Part shown: piece after piece, positions 50,220 to 62,013 of the stretch
Position numbering within the stretch: the first letter of the stretch is position 1
Layout of the letters: each line of letters starts with the position of its first letter
Source of the DNA: Trichomonas vaginalis G3
Taxonomy: Eukaryota > Parabasalia > Trichomonadida > Trichomonadidae
Direction of reading: 5' to 3'
Length of the DNA: 64,000 nt
Assembly (NCBI RefSeq): GCF_026262505.1
Contig: NC_067204.1
Coordinates: forward strand, 5,055,797 to 5,119,796
Notes under the pieces: generated by a model
What the model was told of the DNA's origin: nothing
Database searches by the model: none
What the model saw: the letters and a program-made list of their open reading frames with translations, nothing else
Position numbers and translations under genes: made by a program

Positions 50220-52568
50220 CTGAATTCCCAAAGTTCTTTAGGTGATCCAAAACACTGTAGCTGCTTGAACTTTGGACGAGCCTCGCACCCCAGAGAATAG
50301 AAATCCCAATCTTGCTCATGTTTAGTTGAATTAGTCTGCAGCAGTACAGCTCTGATACCACAAGATCGTGATGTATACAAAGTCACAACGCTATTTGATT
50401 CAACAACTAGCTAGTTTTGACATCAAATTGCAAAATTTGACTTCGTTATGAGCTCTTTGTAGCAAAAATACATTACACTTAAAGACTAGTTGCTAGACTG
50501 TAGTAGTTTGTTCGTATATATCTATTTTTCCCCAACGTATTGCATACTACATTTTGACAAGACTTGCAACCTTATAGTAACCTCGTTGGGAATTGTTCAA
50601 GCAAAGCGTAGGTAGTTAAGGTCGAGTAAGAGTTCTTCTTAAATCTTTCACTGAATGAGTAGGTGTTGGAAGAACTGTTCTCTAAAGCGATACAGTTGCG
50701 CTACATGTTCGTCAACTTGTCTAGAAATAAATATATCATTTGTTTTATACGTTTTTTCGTAATAAATCTATTTGTATTTGTTGTATTTGAGTATGAAGAT
50801 AACAAAAACTACGGCATAAGACGCAGTACACTGGGCTTCGTTGCCATTTTATTTACCATGTTAAGAATAAACTTAACAGACATGCTTTGTTTTCGACGAA
50901 GCCATCTAAAATAACGTACATCTAAATAAAACTAAAAAACTGTAAAATTTCTTTATTTGATAGTATACTTCAAATTATGCACTATACCTTCTAGAATTCT
51001 ATAACACTCTTTGCATATAATTTTTTAAAAAAAAAGTTATATCTCGACAAAAATATGATTTATCAATAGAGTATGTAAAATAAAACTCATTCGCAGTATT
51101 AAAAAATCGTAAATCTTTCTAAAAAAATTTTGAATTACAAATTTTAAAACTTAAAACAACATTTTTTGAAGCGAAAAAACGAAATCTAATTTTTTTTGGA
51201 AAATTTAGAATAAATAGAGCTCTTTAACTCGTCGAATACAAATTGTTTTCAAGTTTTTTTCGACCGGAAATTGAACTTTTAGAGTTTATAAAAGGTGACC
51301 AAACTATTTTTTGAAAGTCCGCCATAACTTTAATGGTACTATTTCAGCGTGTGCAATGAATACAAAAATTCTAAGAGTGCCACATAAAATAGTACTTTAG
51401 ACTTGAGTTAATGCTACCAAGCAAATGTTAAAAAGATGACTTTAGTGTTTTGATAATCAAAGATTAAAATCATTATTGTCTAAATCAATAATCATAACGA
51501 CAGAAGTTAATGTTTTTTCATCAGTGCTTTAAATCCACTTTTAAAAGTATACCTCAAAAATCAAAATATCAAAAAAAAATTGGCCGATAGGTTTGGCTTT
51601 AATTTTTGTCTGCTTTTATGATTTGATATGGATGTTATAATTTTAAAAGTTGAGCCAAATTCACCAATAGATTTTTGAGATTTGCAAATACTCAATAATT
51701 TTCAGCGTGTTATCTTTTATTAAAAGAACTATTTGGTTTCAGTATCATATAAATTGATATTTACTTTCTATTTGAACCTTCATTTAGCTAATGATTTAAT
51801 AATACAGATTTCATCTAGTCCTTATAAGAGAATTTTGAATTTGTTATAATAAAAAAACAAACAGATATAGCTTACACTTCTATAATAAAGATACCTTTTA
51901 TAGAAATCAGTATGAAATGTGTTTTGGCTTATTGGAAGCATATCAGACATAATCGCCATAATCAAAAAATCTATATACCCAATAAGTAATAAATTTGTCG
52001 ATATAGATTTTCCATAAAATTAGTTTTTAGTCTGATCTTAAAATAAATTTAATTTTTTATAAAAAAAATCACATTTAAAAGTACCTTTTTAGTAGCTCGA
52101 AATCCTGTTGGTGGATTTCGGGCGTACTTCAAAATTAGCTTTTCTTCTACATATGCAGGCTATATTTTAAATATGGAGCAAATCGGATCGGCGAAAGGAG
52201 TTTAGTTACCTTTAGTTTATACAATAAGATTCACATGAAAAAATACGGGTTTAACAAAGAAATCACCAATATAAAGGTTTTTTTAGTAGAACGAGATTGA
52301 TAAAAACTATGGTATGATAAAAAGACGATAATTTTTTTGGCGGGATAATTGAAGAATATGAATGATTCGAATTACAGACATACTCTAGTCCGAAACTTAC
52401 TATGGTTCGTGACTTATTTTTGACACAGAATAGCTGTAGACTAAGGCTTACTCTAGATCCAGACTTATTATACAATTAAATTTGCTTTTGGAATAAGACT
52501 TAATTTTAGTTACAAACTTATCTTAATATCAGACTTATATTTAGAATCAGACTTACTTTAGTCTAGAA
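50220..52568. other. non-coding AT-rich part of left arm
   Basis: Runs of A and T with short frames only. Frames of 63, 83 and 70 codons exist and recur in the other arm, but that is explained by arm identity. No protein family is recognised. The sub-segment 51,291-52,221 is present only in this arm. Confidence 0.5.
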
Positions 52569-55330
52569 CTTACATTTAGAATCAGACTTCCATTTCAAGT
52601 CAGACTTACTTTCGTCCGAAACTTACATTTCAAGTCAGACTTACTTTCGTCCGAGACTTACATTTCAAGTCAGACTTACTTTCGTCCGAGACTTACATTT
52701 CAAGTCAGACTTACTTTCTTCCAAGACTTACTTTCGTCCGAGACTTACATTTCAAGTCATACTTACTTTCGTCCGAGACTTACATTTCAAGTCAGACTTA
52801 CTTTCGTCCGAGACTTACATTTCAAGTCATACTTACTTTCGTCCGAGACTTACATTTCAAGTCATACTTACTTTCGTCCGAGACTTACATTTCAAGTCAT
52901 ACTTACTTTCGTCCGAGACTTACATTTCAAGTCAGACTTACTTTCGTCCGAGACTTACATTTCAAGTCAGACTTACTTTCTCCCGAGACTTAAATTTCTA
53001 GTCAGACTTACATTTCAAGTCATACTTACTTTCGTCCGAGACTTAAATTTCTAGTCAGACTTACATTTCAAGTCAGACTTACTTTCGTCCGAGACTTACA
53101 TTTCAAGTCATACTTACTTTCGTCCGAGACTTACATTTCAAGTCATACTTACATTTCAAGTCATACTTACTTTCGTCCGAGACTTACATTTCAAGTCATA
53201 CTTACTTTCGTCCGAGACTTACATTTCAAGTCATACTTACATTTCAAGTCAGACTTACTTTCGTCCGAGACTTACATTTCAAGTCAGACTTACTTTCTTC
53301 CAAGACTTACTTTCGTCCGAGACTTACATTTCAAGTCAGACTTACTTTCGTCCGAGACTTACATTTCAAGTCATACTTACATTTCAAATCAGACTTACTT
53401 TCGTCCGAGACTTACATTTCAAGTCATACTTACTTTCGTCCGAGACTTACATTTCAAGTCAGACTTACTTTCTCCCGAGACTTACATTTCAAGTCAGACT
53501 TACATTTCAAGTCATACTTACTTTCGTCCGAGACTTACATTTCAAGTCAGACTTACTTTCGTCCGAGACTTACATTTCAAGTCAGACTTACTTTCGTCCG
53601 AGACTTAAATTTCAAGTCAGACTTACTTTCGTCCGAGACTTACATTTCAAGTCATACTTACTTTCGTCCGAGACTTACATTTCAAGTCATACTTACATTT
53701 CAAGTCAGACTTACTTTCGTCCGAGACTTACATTTCAAGTCATACTTACATTTCAAGTCAGACTTACTTTCGTCCGAGACTTACATTTCAAGTCAGACTT
53801 ACATTTCAAGTCAGACTTACTTTCGTCCGAGACTTTCATTTCAAGTCATACTTACTTTCGTCCGAGACTTACATTTCAAGTCATACTTACATTTCAAGTC
53901 AGACTTACTTTCTCCCGAGACTTAAATTTCAAGTCATACTTACTTTCTTCCAAGACTTACTTTCGTCCGAGACTTTCATTTCAAGTCATACTTACATTCG
54001 TCCGAGACTTACATTTCAAGTCAGACTTACTTTCGTCCGAGACTTACATTTCAAGTCATACTTACATTTCAAGTCAGACTTACTTTCGTCCGAAACTTAC
54101 ATTTCAAGTCAGACTTACTTTCGTCCGAGACTTAAATTTCAAGTCATACTTACTTTCTTCCAAGACTTACTTTCGTCCGAGACTTTCATTTCAAGTCATA
54201 CTTACATTCGTCCGAGACTTACATTTCAAGTCAGACTTACTTTCGTCCGAGACTTACATTTCAAGTCATACTTACATTTCAAGTCAGACTTACTTTCTCC
54301 CGAGACTTAAATTTCAAGTCAGACTTACTTTCGTCCGAGACTTAAATTTCAAGTCAGACTTACTTTCGTCCGAGACTTAAATTTCAAGTCAGACTTACTT
54401 TCGTCCGAGACTTACATTTTAAGTCATACTTACATTTCAAGTCAGACTTACTTTCGTCCGAAACTTACATTTCAAGTCATACTTACTTTCTTCCAAGACT
54501 TACTTTCGTCCGAAACTTACATTTCAAGTCATACTTACATTTCAAGTCATACTTACTTTCGTCCGAGACTTACATTTTAAGTCAGACTTACATTTCAAGT
54601 CAGACTTACTTTCGTCCGAAACTTACATTTCAAGTCAGACTTACTTTCGTCCGAGACTTAAATTTCAAGTCATACTTACTTTCTTCCAAGACTTACTTTC
54701 GTCCGAGACTTTCATTTCAAGTCATACTTACATTCGTCCGAGACTTACATTTCAAGTCAGACTTACTTTCGTCCGAGACTTACATTTCAAGTCATACTTA
54801 CATTTCAAGTCAGACTTACTTTCGTCCGAAACTTACATTTCAAGTCAGACTTACTTTCGTCCGAGACTTAAATTTCAAGTCAGACTTACTTTCGTCCGAG
54901 ACTTAAATTTCAAGTCAGACTTACTTTCGTCCGAGACTTACATTTTAAGTCATACTTACATTTCAAGTCAGACTTACTTTCGTCCGAAACTTACATTTCA
55001 AGTCATACTTACTTTCTTCCAAGACTTACTTTCGTCCGAGACTTACATTTCAAGTCATACTTACATTTCAAGTCATACTTACTTTCGTCCGAGACTTACA
55101 TTTTAAGTCAGACTTACTTTCGTCCGAGACTTAAATTTCAAGTCAGACTTACTTTCGTCCGAGACTTAAATTTCAAGTCAGACTTACTTTCGTCCGAGAC
55201 TTAAATTTCAAGTCAGACTTACTTTCGTCCGAGACTTAAATTTCAAGTCAGACTTACTTTCGTCCGAGACTTACATTTCAAGTCAGACTTACTTTCGTCC
55301 GAGACTTACATTTCAAGTCATACTTACATT
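52569..55330. repeat. 35-bp minisatellite, left arm (about 2.8 kb)
   Basis: The unit is ACTTACTTTCGTCCGAG followed by ACTTACATTTCAAGTCAG, with frequent loss or gain of one half-unit and variants GTCATACTT/GTCAGACTT. Roughly 75-80 units. The unit has short dyads (GTCCGAGAC, AAGTCNGACTT). No unique spacers, so not a CRISPR array. Confidence 0.95.
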
Positions 55331-55452
55331 AATATCAAACTTATATTAACCTACGACTTACTTTTATTCCCAGACATCTTGATCCACACTGACATTGAAA
55401 ACTACTCATACATCTAAAGCCACTCAAACATAATCCAAAAAATGATAATGTA

Positions 55453-55884
55453 ATGAAACTTTATAGAAAATTGAAAATTTCGGCAATTAAAAATAAAGTC
55501 GAACAGCATTGTAAATGCAACTGCAACATGGAAAATGTTTATAAACTATATGGTGTTCATATTCCATGTATTCATAACATCTTAGATGTAAAACCGGCCG
55601 ATTTAGAAAAACCTAAAGCATTTCATATTGGAAAATTGGAATTCAATAGTTCGAAGAATATTCTAGTTTATGATGATGAAGACAATCCGATAGGAAAGGG
55701 TGATCGGAAAAATGAACAATGCAAAATTTCGGCTCGGAAAACATTTACAACCAAAGTTGAGAACGAAATTTACTTGTATGAAGAACAAGTAACTCCAGAT
55801 ATAGGAGTTAAAAGTCTTGTTCAACGCATTTTAAATCTTCCGTCAATTGACAAGGCAACAAGTTCATGTTTAATCTTGGGATGA
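55453..55884 (+). pseudogene. Mutator transposase C-terminal remnant with SWIM zinc finger, 143 residues
   Basis: Near the N-terminus the frame has C22-N-C24, then 14 residues ending YGVHIP, then C39-I-H41: the CxC-xn-CxH SWIM pattern with the GxPCxH form seen in Mutator-like transposases. The sequence after it (residues 48-143) is mixed alpha/beta and charged. The DDE catalytic domain that should precede SWIM is absent; the frame begins just after the inner end of the left arm. So it is either a truncated transposase or a small SWIM protein kept by the element. Confidence 0.6.
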
Positions 55885-56114
55885 ACATCGATTATGATAC
55901 AATTCAGGCAATTCATTATATATCATCATTAAGAAAAACACATCCAGAAGTGATAGATTTGGCATTAAGTAATGCATATCTTCCGGAAGAATCAGATGAA
56001 TATCAGCAAAACAAAGACATGATTTCAAAAATTATCGAAGAAGTTTTTGATAATAAAGACAAGGAAAGAGATCCAGATTTTGTTGTAAGAAGGAAGAGGA
56101 AAAATGGTTTGTGA
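55866..56114 (+). pseudogene. frame-overlapping continuation of the transposase remnant, 82 residues
   Basis: It starts at 55,866, inside the end of the previous frame, and is in another reading frame (MFNLGMNIDYDTIQAIHYIS). It is acidic, helical, and ends in a basic tail (VVRRKRKNGL) that looks like a nuclear localisation signal. Either the C-terminal end of the same gene after a frameshift near 55,860-55,880, or a separate small gene. Confidence 0.45.
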
Positions 56115-56329
56115 AAAAAATATTTATATGAATAAAATGTGTATGATTATTGTTTATAAAAATAGTTAATAAATATGAGAAACTATTTAATTATTTGTTA
56201 TATAAAGATTCGATATACAGAACAGAATGAAAAAGGATAAAAAAATTAATCAGAAAGATGTAAAAGTTTGGGAGATATAAAAAATATTATAGAGATAAAA
56301 TATTTCCTGAGAGATAAAAAAGTCAATGA

Positions 56330-57670
56330 AAGATGCAACAGTGTTAATGAGATGGCATAGTGTCTGAGAGATGCAAGAGTGTCTGAGAGATACAATAGTA
56401 TCTAACAGAAGCAACAGTGTCTATGAGATGCAAGAGTGTCTGACAGATGCAACAGTGTCTGACAGATGCAACAGTGTCTATGAGATGCAACAGTGTCTGA
56501 CAGATGCAACAGTGTCTATGAGATGCAACAGTGTCTGACAGATGCAACAGTGTCTATGAAATTTAACAGTGTCTATGAGATGCAACAGTGTCTATGAGAT
56601 GCAACAGTGTCTGACAGATGCAACAGTGTCTATGAAATTTAACAGTGTCTATGAGATGCAACAGTGTCTATGAGATGCAACAGTGTCTATGAGATGCAAC
56701 AGTGTCTATGAGATGCAACAGTGTCTGAAAGATGCAACAGTGTCTATGAAATTTAACAGTGTCTATGAGATGCATCAGTGTCTATGAAATTTAACAGTGT
56801 CTGAAAGATGCAACAGTGTCTATGAGATGCAACAGTGTCTGACAGATGCAACAGTGTCTATGAGATGCAACAGTGTCTGACAGATGCAACAGTGTCTATG
56901 AAATTTAACAGTGTCTATGAGATGCAACAGTGTCTATGAGATGCAACAGTGTCTGACAGATGCAACAGTGTCTATGAGATGCAACAGTGTCTATGAGATG
57001 CAACAGTGTCTATGAGATGCAACAGTGTCTATGAGATGCAACAGTGTCTATGAGATGCAACAGTGTCTATGAGATGCAACAGTGTCTATGAAATTTAACA
57101 GTGTCTGAAAGATGCAACAGTGTCTATGAGATGCAACAGTGTCTGACAGATGCAACAGTGTCTATGAGATGCAACAGTGTCTATGAGATGCAACAGTGTC
57201 TATGAGATGCATCAGTGTCTATGAAATTTAACAGTGTCTGAAAGATGCAACAGTGTCTATGAGATGCAACAGTGTCTGACAGATGCAACAGTGTCTATGA
57301 GATGCAACAGTGTCTATGAGATGCAACAGTGTCTATGAAATTTAACAGTGTCTGAAAGATGCAACAGTGTCTATGAGATGCAACAGTGTCTATGAGATGC
57401 AACAGTGTCTATGAGATGCAACAGTGTCTATGAGATGCAACAGTGTCTATGAAATTTAACAGTGTCTGAAAGATGCAACAGTGTCTATGAGATGCAACAG
57501 TGTCTATGAGTTGCAACAGTGTCTATGAGATGCAACAGTGTCTGAAAGATGCAACAGTGTCTGACAGATGCAACAGTGTCTATGAAATTTAACAGTGTCT
57601 GAAAGATGCAACAGTGTCTATGAGATGCAACAGTGTCTATGAGATGCAACAGTGTCTATGAGATGCAATA
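56330..57670. repeat. 19-bp minisatellite in the element centre (about 1.3 kb)
   Basis: The unit is ATGCAACAGTGTCTATGAG with regular variants (GACAGATGCAACAGTGTCT and GAAATTTAACAGTGTCTAT). About 70 copies. Not shared with the arms. Confidence 0.95.
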
Positions 57671-58109
57671 TTATCTGTCACACATAACAATGTCTGACAG
57701 ATATATCTTTCTATGATTCTAACCCTAATTACATTTTTCGTAAAAACCTATATTTAAGATTTGCAATTAACACCCTTTTTTCTCTTCCAATAATGCACAA
57801 AACCAAGATTTGACATCAGATTTAAAATCTCCATCAAGTCTGCTTTCCAAATCCGCTGTCAAAACTTGAATATCTCAATTAATTAATGATATTCAGATAT
57901 TGCGAATAATCTTTAGGTAAAGAAGAAAATTTAGGTTGTAAAATCATATAAAAATGTAGTTAGAGAGCAAAAATTATGTTTGAGTGGATCTCCATGTCGT
58001 AGTGGATCTAGATGTTTGAGTGGCTTCAGATGTATGAGTGGTTTTCAATGTCAGTGTGGATCAAGATGTCTGGGAATAAAAGTAAGTCGTAGGTTAATAT
58101 AAGTTTGAT

Positions 58110-59135
58110 ATTAATGTAAGTATGACTTAAAATGTAAGTCTCGGACGAAAGTAAGTCTGACTTGAAATTTAAGTCTCGGACGAAAGTAAGTCTGACTTGA
58201 AATGTAAGTATGACTTGAAATGTAAGTCTCGGACGAAAGTAAGTATGACTTGAAATGTAAGTTTCGGACGAAAGTAAGTCTGACTTGAAATGTAAGTATG
58301 ACTTGAAATGTAAGTCTCGGACGAAAGTAAGTATGACTTGAAATGTAAGTCTGACTAGAAATTTAAGTCTCGGGAGAAAGTAAGTCTGACTTGAAATGTA
58401 AGTCTCGGACGAAAGTAAGTATGACTTGAAATGTAAGTCTCGGACGAAAGTAAGTATGACTTGAAATGTAAGTCTCGGACGAAAGTAAGTATGACTTGAA
58501 ATGTAAGTCTCGGACGAAAGTAAGTCTGACTTGAAATGTAAGTCTCGGACGAAAGTAAGTATGACTTGAAATGTAAGTCTCGGACGAAAGTAAGTATGAC
58601 TTGAAATGAAAGTCTCGGACGAAAGTAAGTCTTGGAAGAAAGTAAGTCTGACTTGAAATGTAAGTCTCGGACGAAAGTAAGTCTGACTTGAAATGTAAGT
58701 ATGACTTGAAATTTAAGTCTCGGGAGAAAGTAAGTCTGACTTGAAATGTAAGTCTCGGGAGAAAGTAAGTCTGACTTGAAATGTAAGTCTCGGACGAAAG
58801 TAAGTATGACTTGAAATGTAAGTCTCGGACGAAAGTAAGTCTGACTTGAAATGTAAGTCTCGGACGAAAGTAAGTATGACTTGAAATGTAAGTCTCGGAC
58901 GAAAGTAAGTATGACTTGAAATGAAAGTCTCGGACGAAAGTAAGTCTTGGAAGAAAGTAAGTATGACTTGAAATGTAAGTCTCGGACGAAAGTAAGTCTT
59001 GGAAGAAAGTAAGTCTGACTTGAAATGTAAGTCTCGGACGAAAGTAAGTCTGACTTGAAATGTAAGTCTCGGACGAAAGTAAGTCTGACTTGAAATGTAA
59101 GTTTCGGACGAAAGTAAGTCTGACTTGAAATGGAA
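58110..59135. repeat. 35-bp minisatellite, right arm (about 1.0 kb), inverted
   Basis: Complement of the left-arm unit (AAGTCTCGGACGAAAGTAAG with CTGACTTGAAATGT). About 29 units. Same variant types as on the left. Confidence 0.95.
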
Positions 59136-60574
59136 GTCTGATTCTAAATGTAAGTTCTAGACTAAAGTAAGTCTGATTCTAAATATAAGTCTGATATTAA
59201 GATAAGTTTGTAACTAAAATTAAGTCTTATTCCAAAAGCAAATTTAATTGTATAATAAGTCTGGATCTAGAGTAAGCCTTAGTCTACAGCTATTCTGTGT
59301 CAAAAATAAGTCACGAACCATAGTAAGTTTCGGACTAGAGTATGTCTGTAATTCGAATCATTCATATTCTTCAATTATCCCGCCAAAAAAATTATCGTCT
59401 TTTTATCATACCATAGTTTTTATCAATCTCGTTCTACTAAAAAAACCTTTATATTGGTGATTTCTTTGTTAAACCCGTATTTTTTCATGTGAATCTTATT
59501 GTATAAACTCTAAAAGTTCAATTTCCGGTCGAAAAAACTTGAAAACAATTTGTATTCGACGAGTTAAAGAGCTCTATTTATTCTAAATTTTCCAAAAAAA
59601 ATTAGATTTCGTTTTTTCGCTTCAAAAAATGTTGTTTTAAGTTTTAAAATTTGTAATTCAAAATTTTTTTAGAAAGATTTACGATTTTTAATACTAATGC
59701 GAATGAGTTTTATTTTACATACTCTTTGATAAATCATATTTTTGTCGAGATATAACTTTTTTTTAAAAAAAATTATATGCAAAGAGTGTTATAGAATTCT
59801 AGAAGGTATAGTGCATAATTTGAAGTATACTATCAAATAAAGAAATTTTACAGTTTTTTAGTTTTATTTAGATGTACGTTATTTTAGATGGCTTCGTCGA
59901 AAACAAAGCATGTCTGTTAAGTTTATTCTTAACATGGTAAATAAAATGGCAACGAAGCCCAGTGTACTGCGTCTTATGCCGTAGTTTTTGTTATCTTCAT
60001 ACTCAAATACAACAAATACAAATAGATTTATTACGAAAAAACGTATAAAACAAATGATATATTTATTTCTAGACAAGTTGACGAACATGTAGCGCAACTG
60101 TATCGCTTTAGAGAACAGTTCTTCCAACACCTACTCATTCAGTGAAAGATTTAAGAAGAACTCTTACTCGACCTTAACTACCTACGCTTTGCTTGAACAA
60201 TTCCCAACGAGGTTACTATAAGGTTGCAAGTCTTGTCAAAATGTAGTATGCAATACGTTGGGGAAAAATAGATATATACGAACAAACTACTACAGTCTAG
60301 CAACTAGTCTTTAAGTGTAATGTATTTTTGCTACAAAGAGCTCATAACGAAGTCAAATTTTGCAATTTGATGTCAAAACTAGCTAGTTGTTGAATCAAAT
60401 AGCGTTGTGACTTTGTATACATCACGATCTTGTGGTATCAGAGCTGTACTGCTGCAGACTAATTCAACTAAACATGAGCAAGATTGGGATTTCTATTCTC
60501 TGGGGTGCGAGGCTCGTCCAAAGTTCAAGCAGCTACAGTGTTTTGGATCACCTAAAGAATTTTGGGAATTCAGT

Positions 60575-60815
60575 TATCCGTTACTACTCTTAAATTAAAG
60601 TAGAGCACTACAGCGAATCAATCGTAATGCCTAGTCTCTCCAGTAACAAGCTGATCTGCTATATTAACTTTAAAGCCAAATCGATTCACATTGTTGCTGG
60701 TAAGTCTGATTGCTTCAGATAGAGAGCATGAATTGCTTCTTTATCATCTAATCCCCATCCCCCTTGTTCCCGATTGGATGACATGGACAATTCATCTTTC
60801 TCTAACGAAACAAAA
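60575..60815. other. arm-specific window in right arm
   Basis: About 240 bases without a match to the left arm, at the position equivalent to 49,973-50,212. It contains TCTAATCCCCATCCCCCTTG. Equal size and position but different sequence to the left window. Confidence 0.55.
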
Positions 60816-61246
60816 TGACACTTTTTTAGCGGCTTATTGACTCAGAAAAATTTGAGAGTTAACGAATAATTTTGGCGCCAAAAATAATTTCTCTTAATTT
60901 ATTAAATTTAATATACGCACATCCATAAGTTATGCTATTTTTTCTATTTATTTTGTTCTAAAATTCTAAATATTTTTTTTTCATAACATAAAATATGATG
61001 TCTAGTCTCATTTACATAACAACATGCCTTAGAATAGGTTTTTTATTCTTTTTGTCACTTTAAATTAAGAATAAAAAGATAATTTAAATTGAATATTTGC
61101 GATTATTCTCACTAATGCTGCTTCCTCTTTTATTAGGTAGACAACAAAAAGTTAGCCTTGGACTCCCATATCAGATTTTTGATTGGTTGCGTATATAATG
61201 AGCTGGGATTGATAGACGAAAACCCAGTGAGAAAATTTTTGACGCC

Positions 61247-61255
61247 TTCAAAAGT
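61247..61255. repeat. right 9-bp target duplication of the Mutator-like element
   Basis: TTCAAAAGT directly after the terminal GACGCC; compare ATCAAAAGT on the left. Eight of nine bases match. Confidence 0.8.
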
Positions 61256-62013
61256 CAAGATTTAAAAATTTTATTTCTTCGTTAATTGAGATATCCTCAT
61301 TTATGAATATACTAACTAATTGTACAGTTGATATTAAAAGTCAAGATGTTTCAAATTTTCTCCTCAGATTGCCAAAATTTGTTTTAGATAATGATTTTTT
61401 AGATTTTTATCGTCCCATTCAATTATGTTCGCTGAGTTTTCTAAAATTCCATTTTACACACCCATACTGCTATTTCAATGATCTAAAATTTATGGGGTGT
61501 TTTCAAAAATTCAATGACAATTGAATTATCATTGACTTTAGGATGATTCATGTCAGCATCATTAAGGGTGCACCCGTATGTACGTTTATTTGAGAGGAGG
61601 AGGATTACTCTCTCAATTTTGAGGGATTCGTTAGTTTATTTTCTCGATGAATATGCAATAAAATTTGATTTTTACCTTATCAATATACTTCATATAATAT
61701 ACACATGTTCATGTAAAAACTTTTTTCCAAAATCCTCAGGAATTAAGGGATTTTTGAATTTTAAGAATTTTTTTCGAATTTTTTCGAAAAAAAATATTTT
61801 CAGAACAGCCTTAACGGCTAAGATTTAGGAACAATGTTGAGTATCAAAAAGAAAGGAGGTCTGATATAGACAACATATATCGTTGAAGGTTGAAAAAATC
61901 TCTAATATTTGAGCCCAAAATTGTTGTAAACGAAAACGATAAAAACGGCTTGACAGTAAAGTGACACTTTACATGGCAAAAAATAGAGCCTTACTTTTGA
62001 GATACTTGAGATT
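61256..62013. other. host DNA right of the elements; possible small frame
   Basis: AT-rich. A 73-codon frame at 61,303-61,524 (MNILTNCTVDIKSQDVSNFL) has plausible composition but no family match. At 61,571-61,607 is the first copy of a 37-bp direct repeat. At 61,956 lies a short palindrome, GTAAAGTGACACTTTAC. Confidence 0.35.
61571..61607 (+). repeat. 37-bp direct repeat, copy 1
   Basis: CACCCGTATGTACGTTTATT then TGAGAGGAGGAGGATTA; identical to 63,056-63,092. The two copies flank the hairpin array. Confidence 0.95.

Larger units (their letters stand above)
49541..55434 (+). repeat. left arm (TIR) of the Mutator-like element, about 5.9 kb
   Basis: Complementary to the right arm in long near-identical blocks (for example identical 83- and 70-codon frames at 50,663-50,914/59,879-60,130 and 52,263-52,475/59,248-59,460). 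Three differences stand out: a non-homologous window at about 49,973-50,212, a 931-bp segment (51,291-52,221) missing from the right arm, and a much longer minisatellite. An initiator-like AAAAAAGTGTCATTTC lies at about 49,958. Confidence 0.85.
49541..61246. mobile_element. Mutator-like foldback DNA transposon with giant minisatellite arms (11,706 bp)
   Basis: The ends are GGCGTCAAAAATTTTCTCAC at left and its complement at right. Flanking sequence is ATCAAAAGT before the left end (its first part now split off by Maverick-2 at 32,701-32,707) and TTCAAAAGT after the right end, a 9-bp duplication with one mismatch. Nine bases is the Mutator norm. The arms run to about 55,434 and from about 57,970. 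Only the 2.5-kb centre is unique; it codes for a SWIM zinc-finger remnant. No DDE catalytic domain is seen, so it is non-autonomous. Confidence 0.85.
57970..61246 (-). repeat. right arm (TIR) of the Mutator-like element, about 3.3 kb
   Basis: Complement of the left arm, shorter because the minisatellite is about 1.0 kb instead of 2.8 kb and because the 931-bp segment is missing. The missing segment is bounded in the left arm by AGTTTATA at 51,283 and 52,214; one copy remains here, which points to deletion between short direct repeats. Confidence 0.85.

Noticed and set aside
50663-50914. 83-residue membrane protein gene (also 59,879-60,130)
   Set aside because: Conserved between arms only because the arms are identical there; it has no family match and AT-driven hydrophobicity.
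52263-52475. 70-residue protein gene (also 59,248-59,460)
   Set aside because: Same reason: arm identity, not protein conservation.
52569-55330. CRISPR array
   Set aside because: Units are tandem minisatellite copies without unique spacers, in a eukaryotic transposon arm.
56344-56547. 67-codon minus-strand protein rich in LLHL and DTVAS repeats
   Set aside because: It is the translation of the 19-bp minisatellite.
61550-61828. 92-residue gene overlapping the 37-bp repeat
   Set aside because: AT-rich chance frame; part of it is the repeat and the Phe/Lys-rich end reflects A/T runs.
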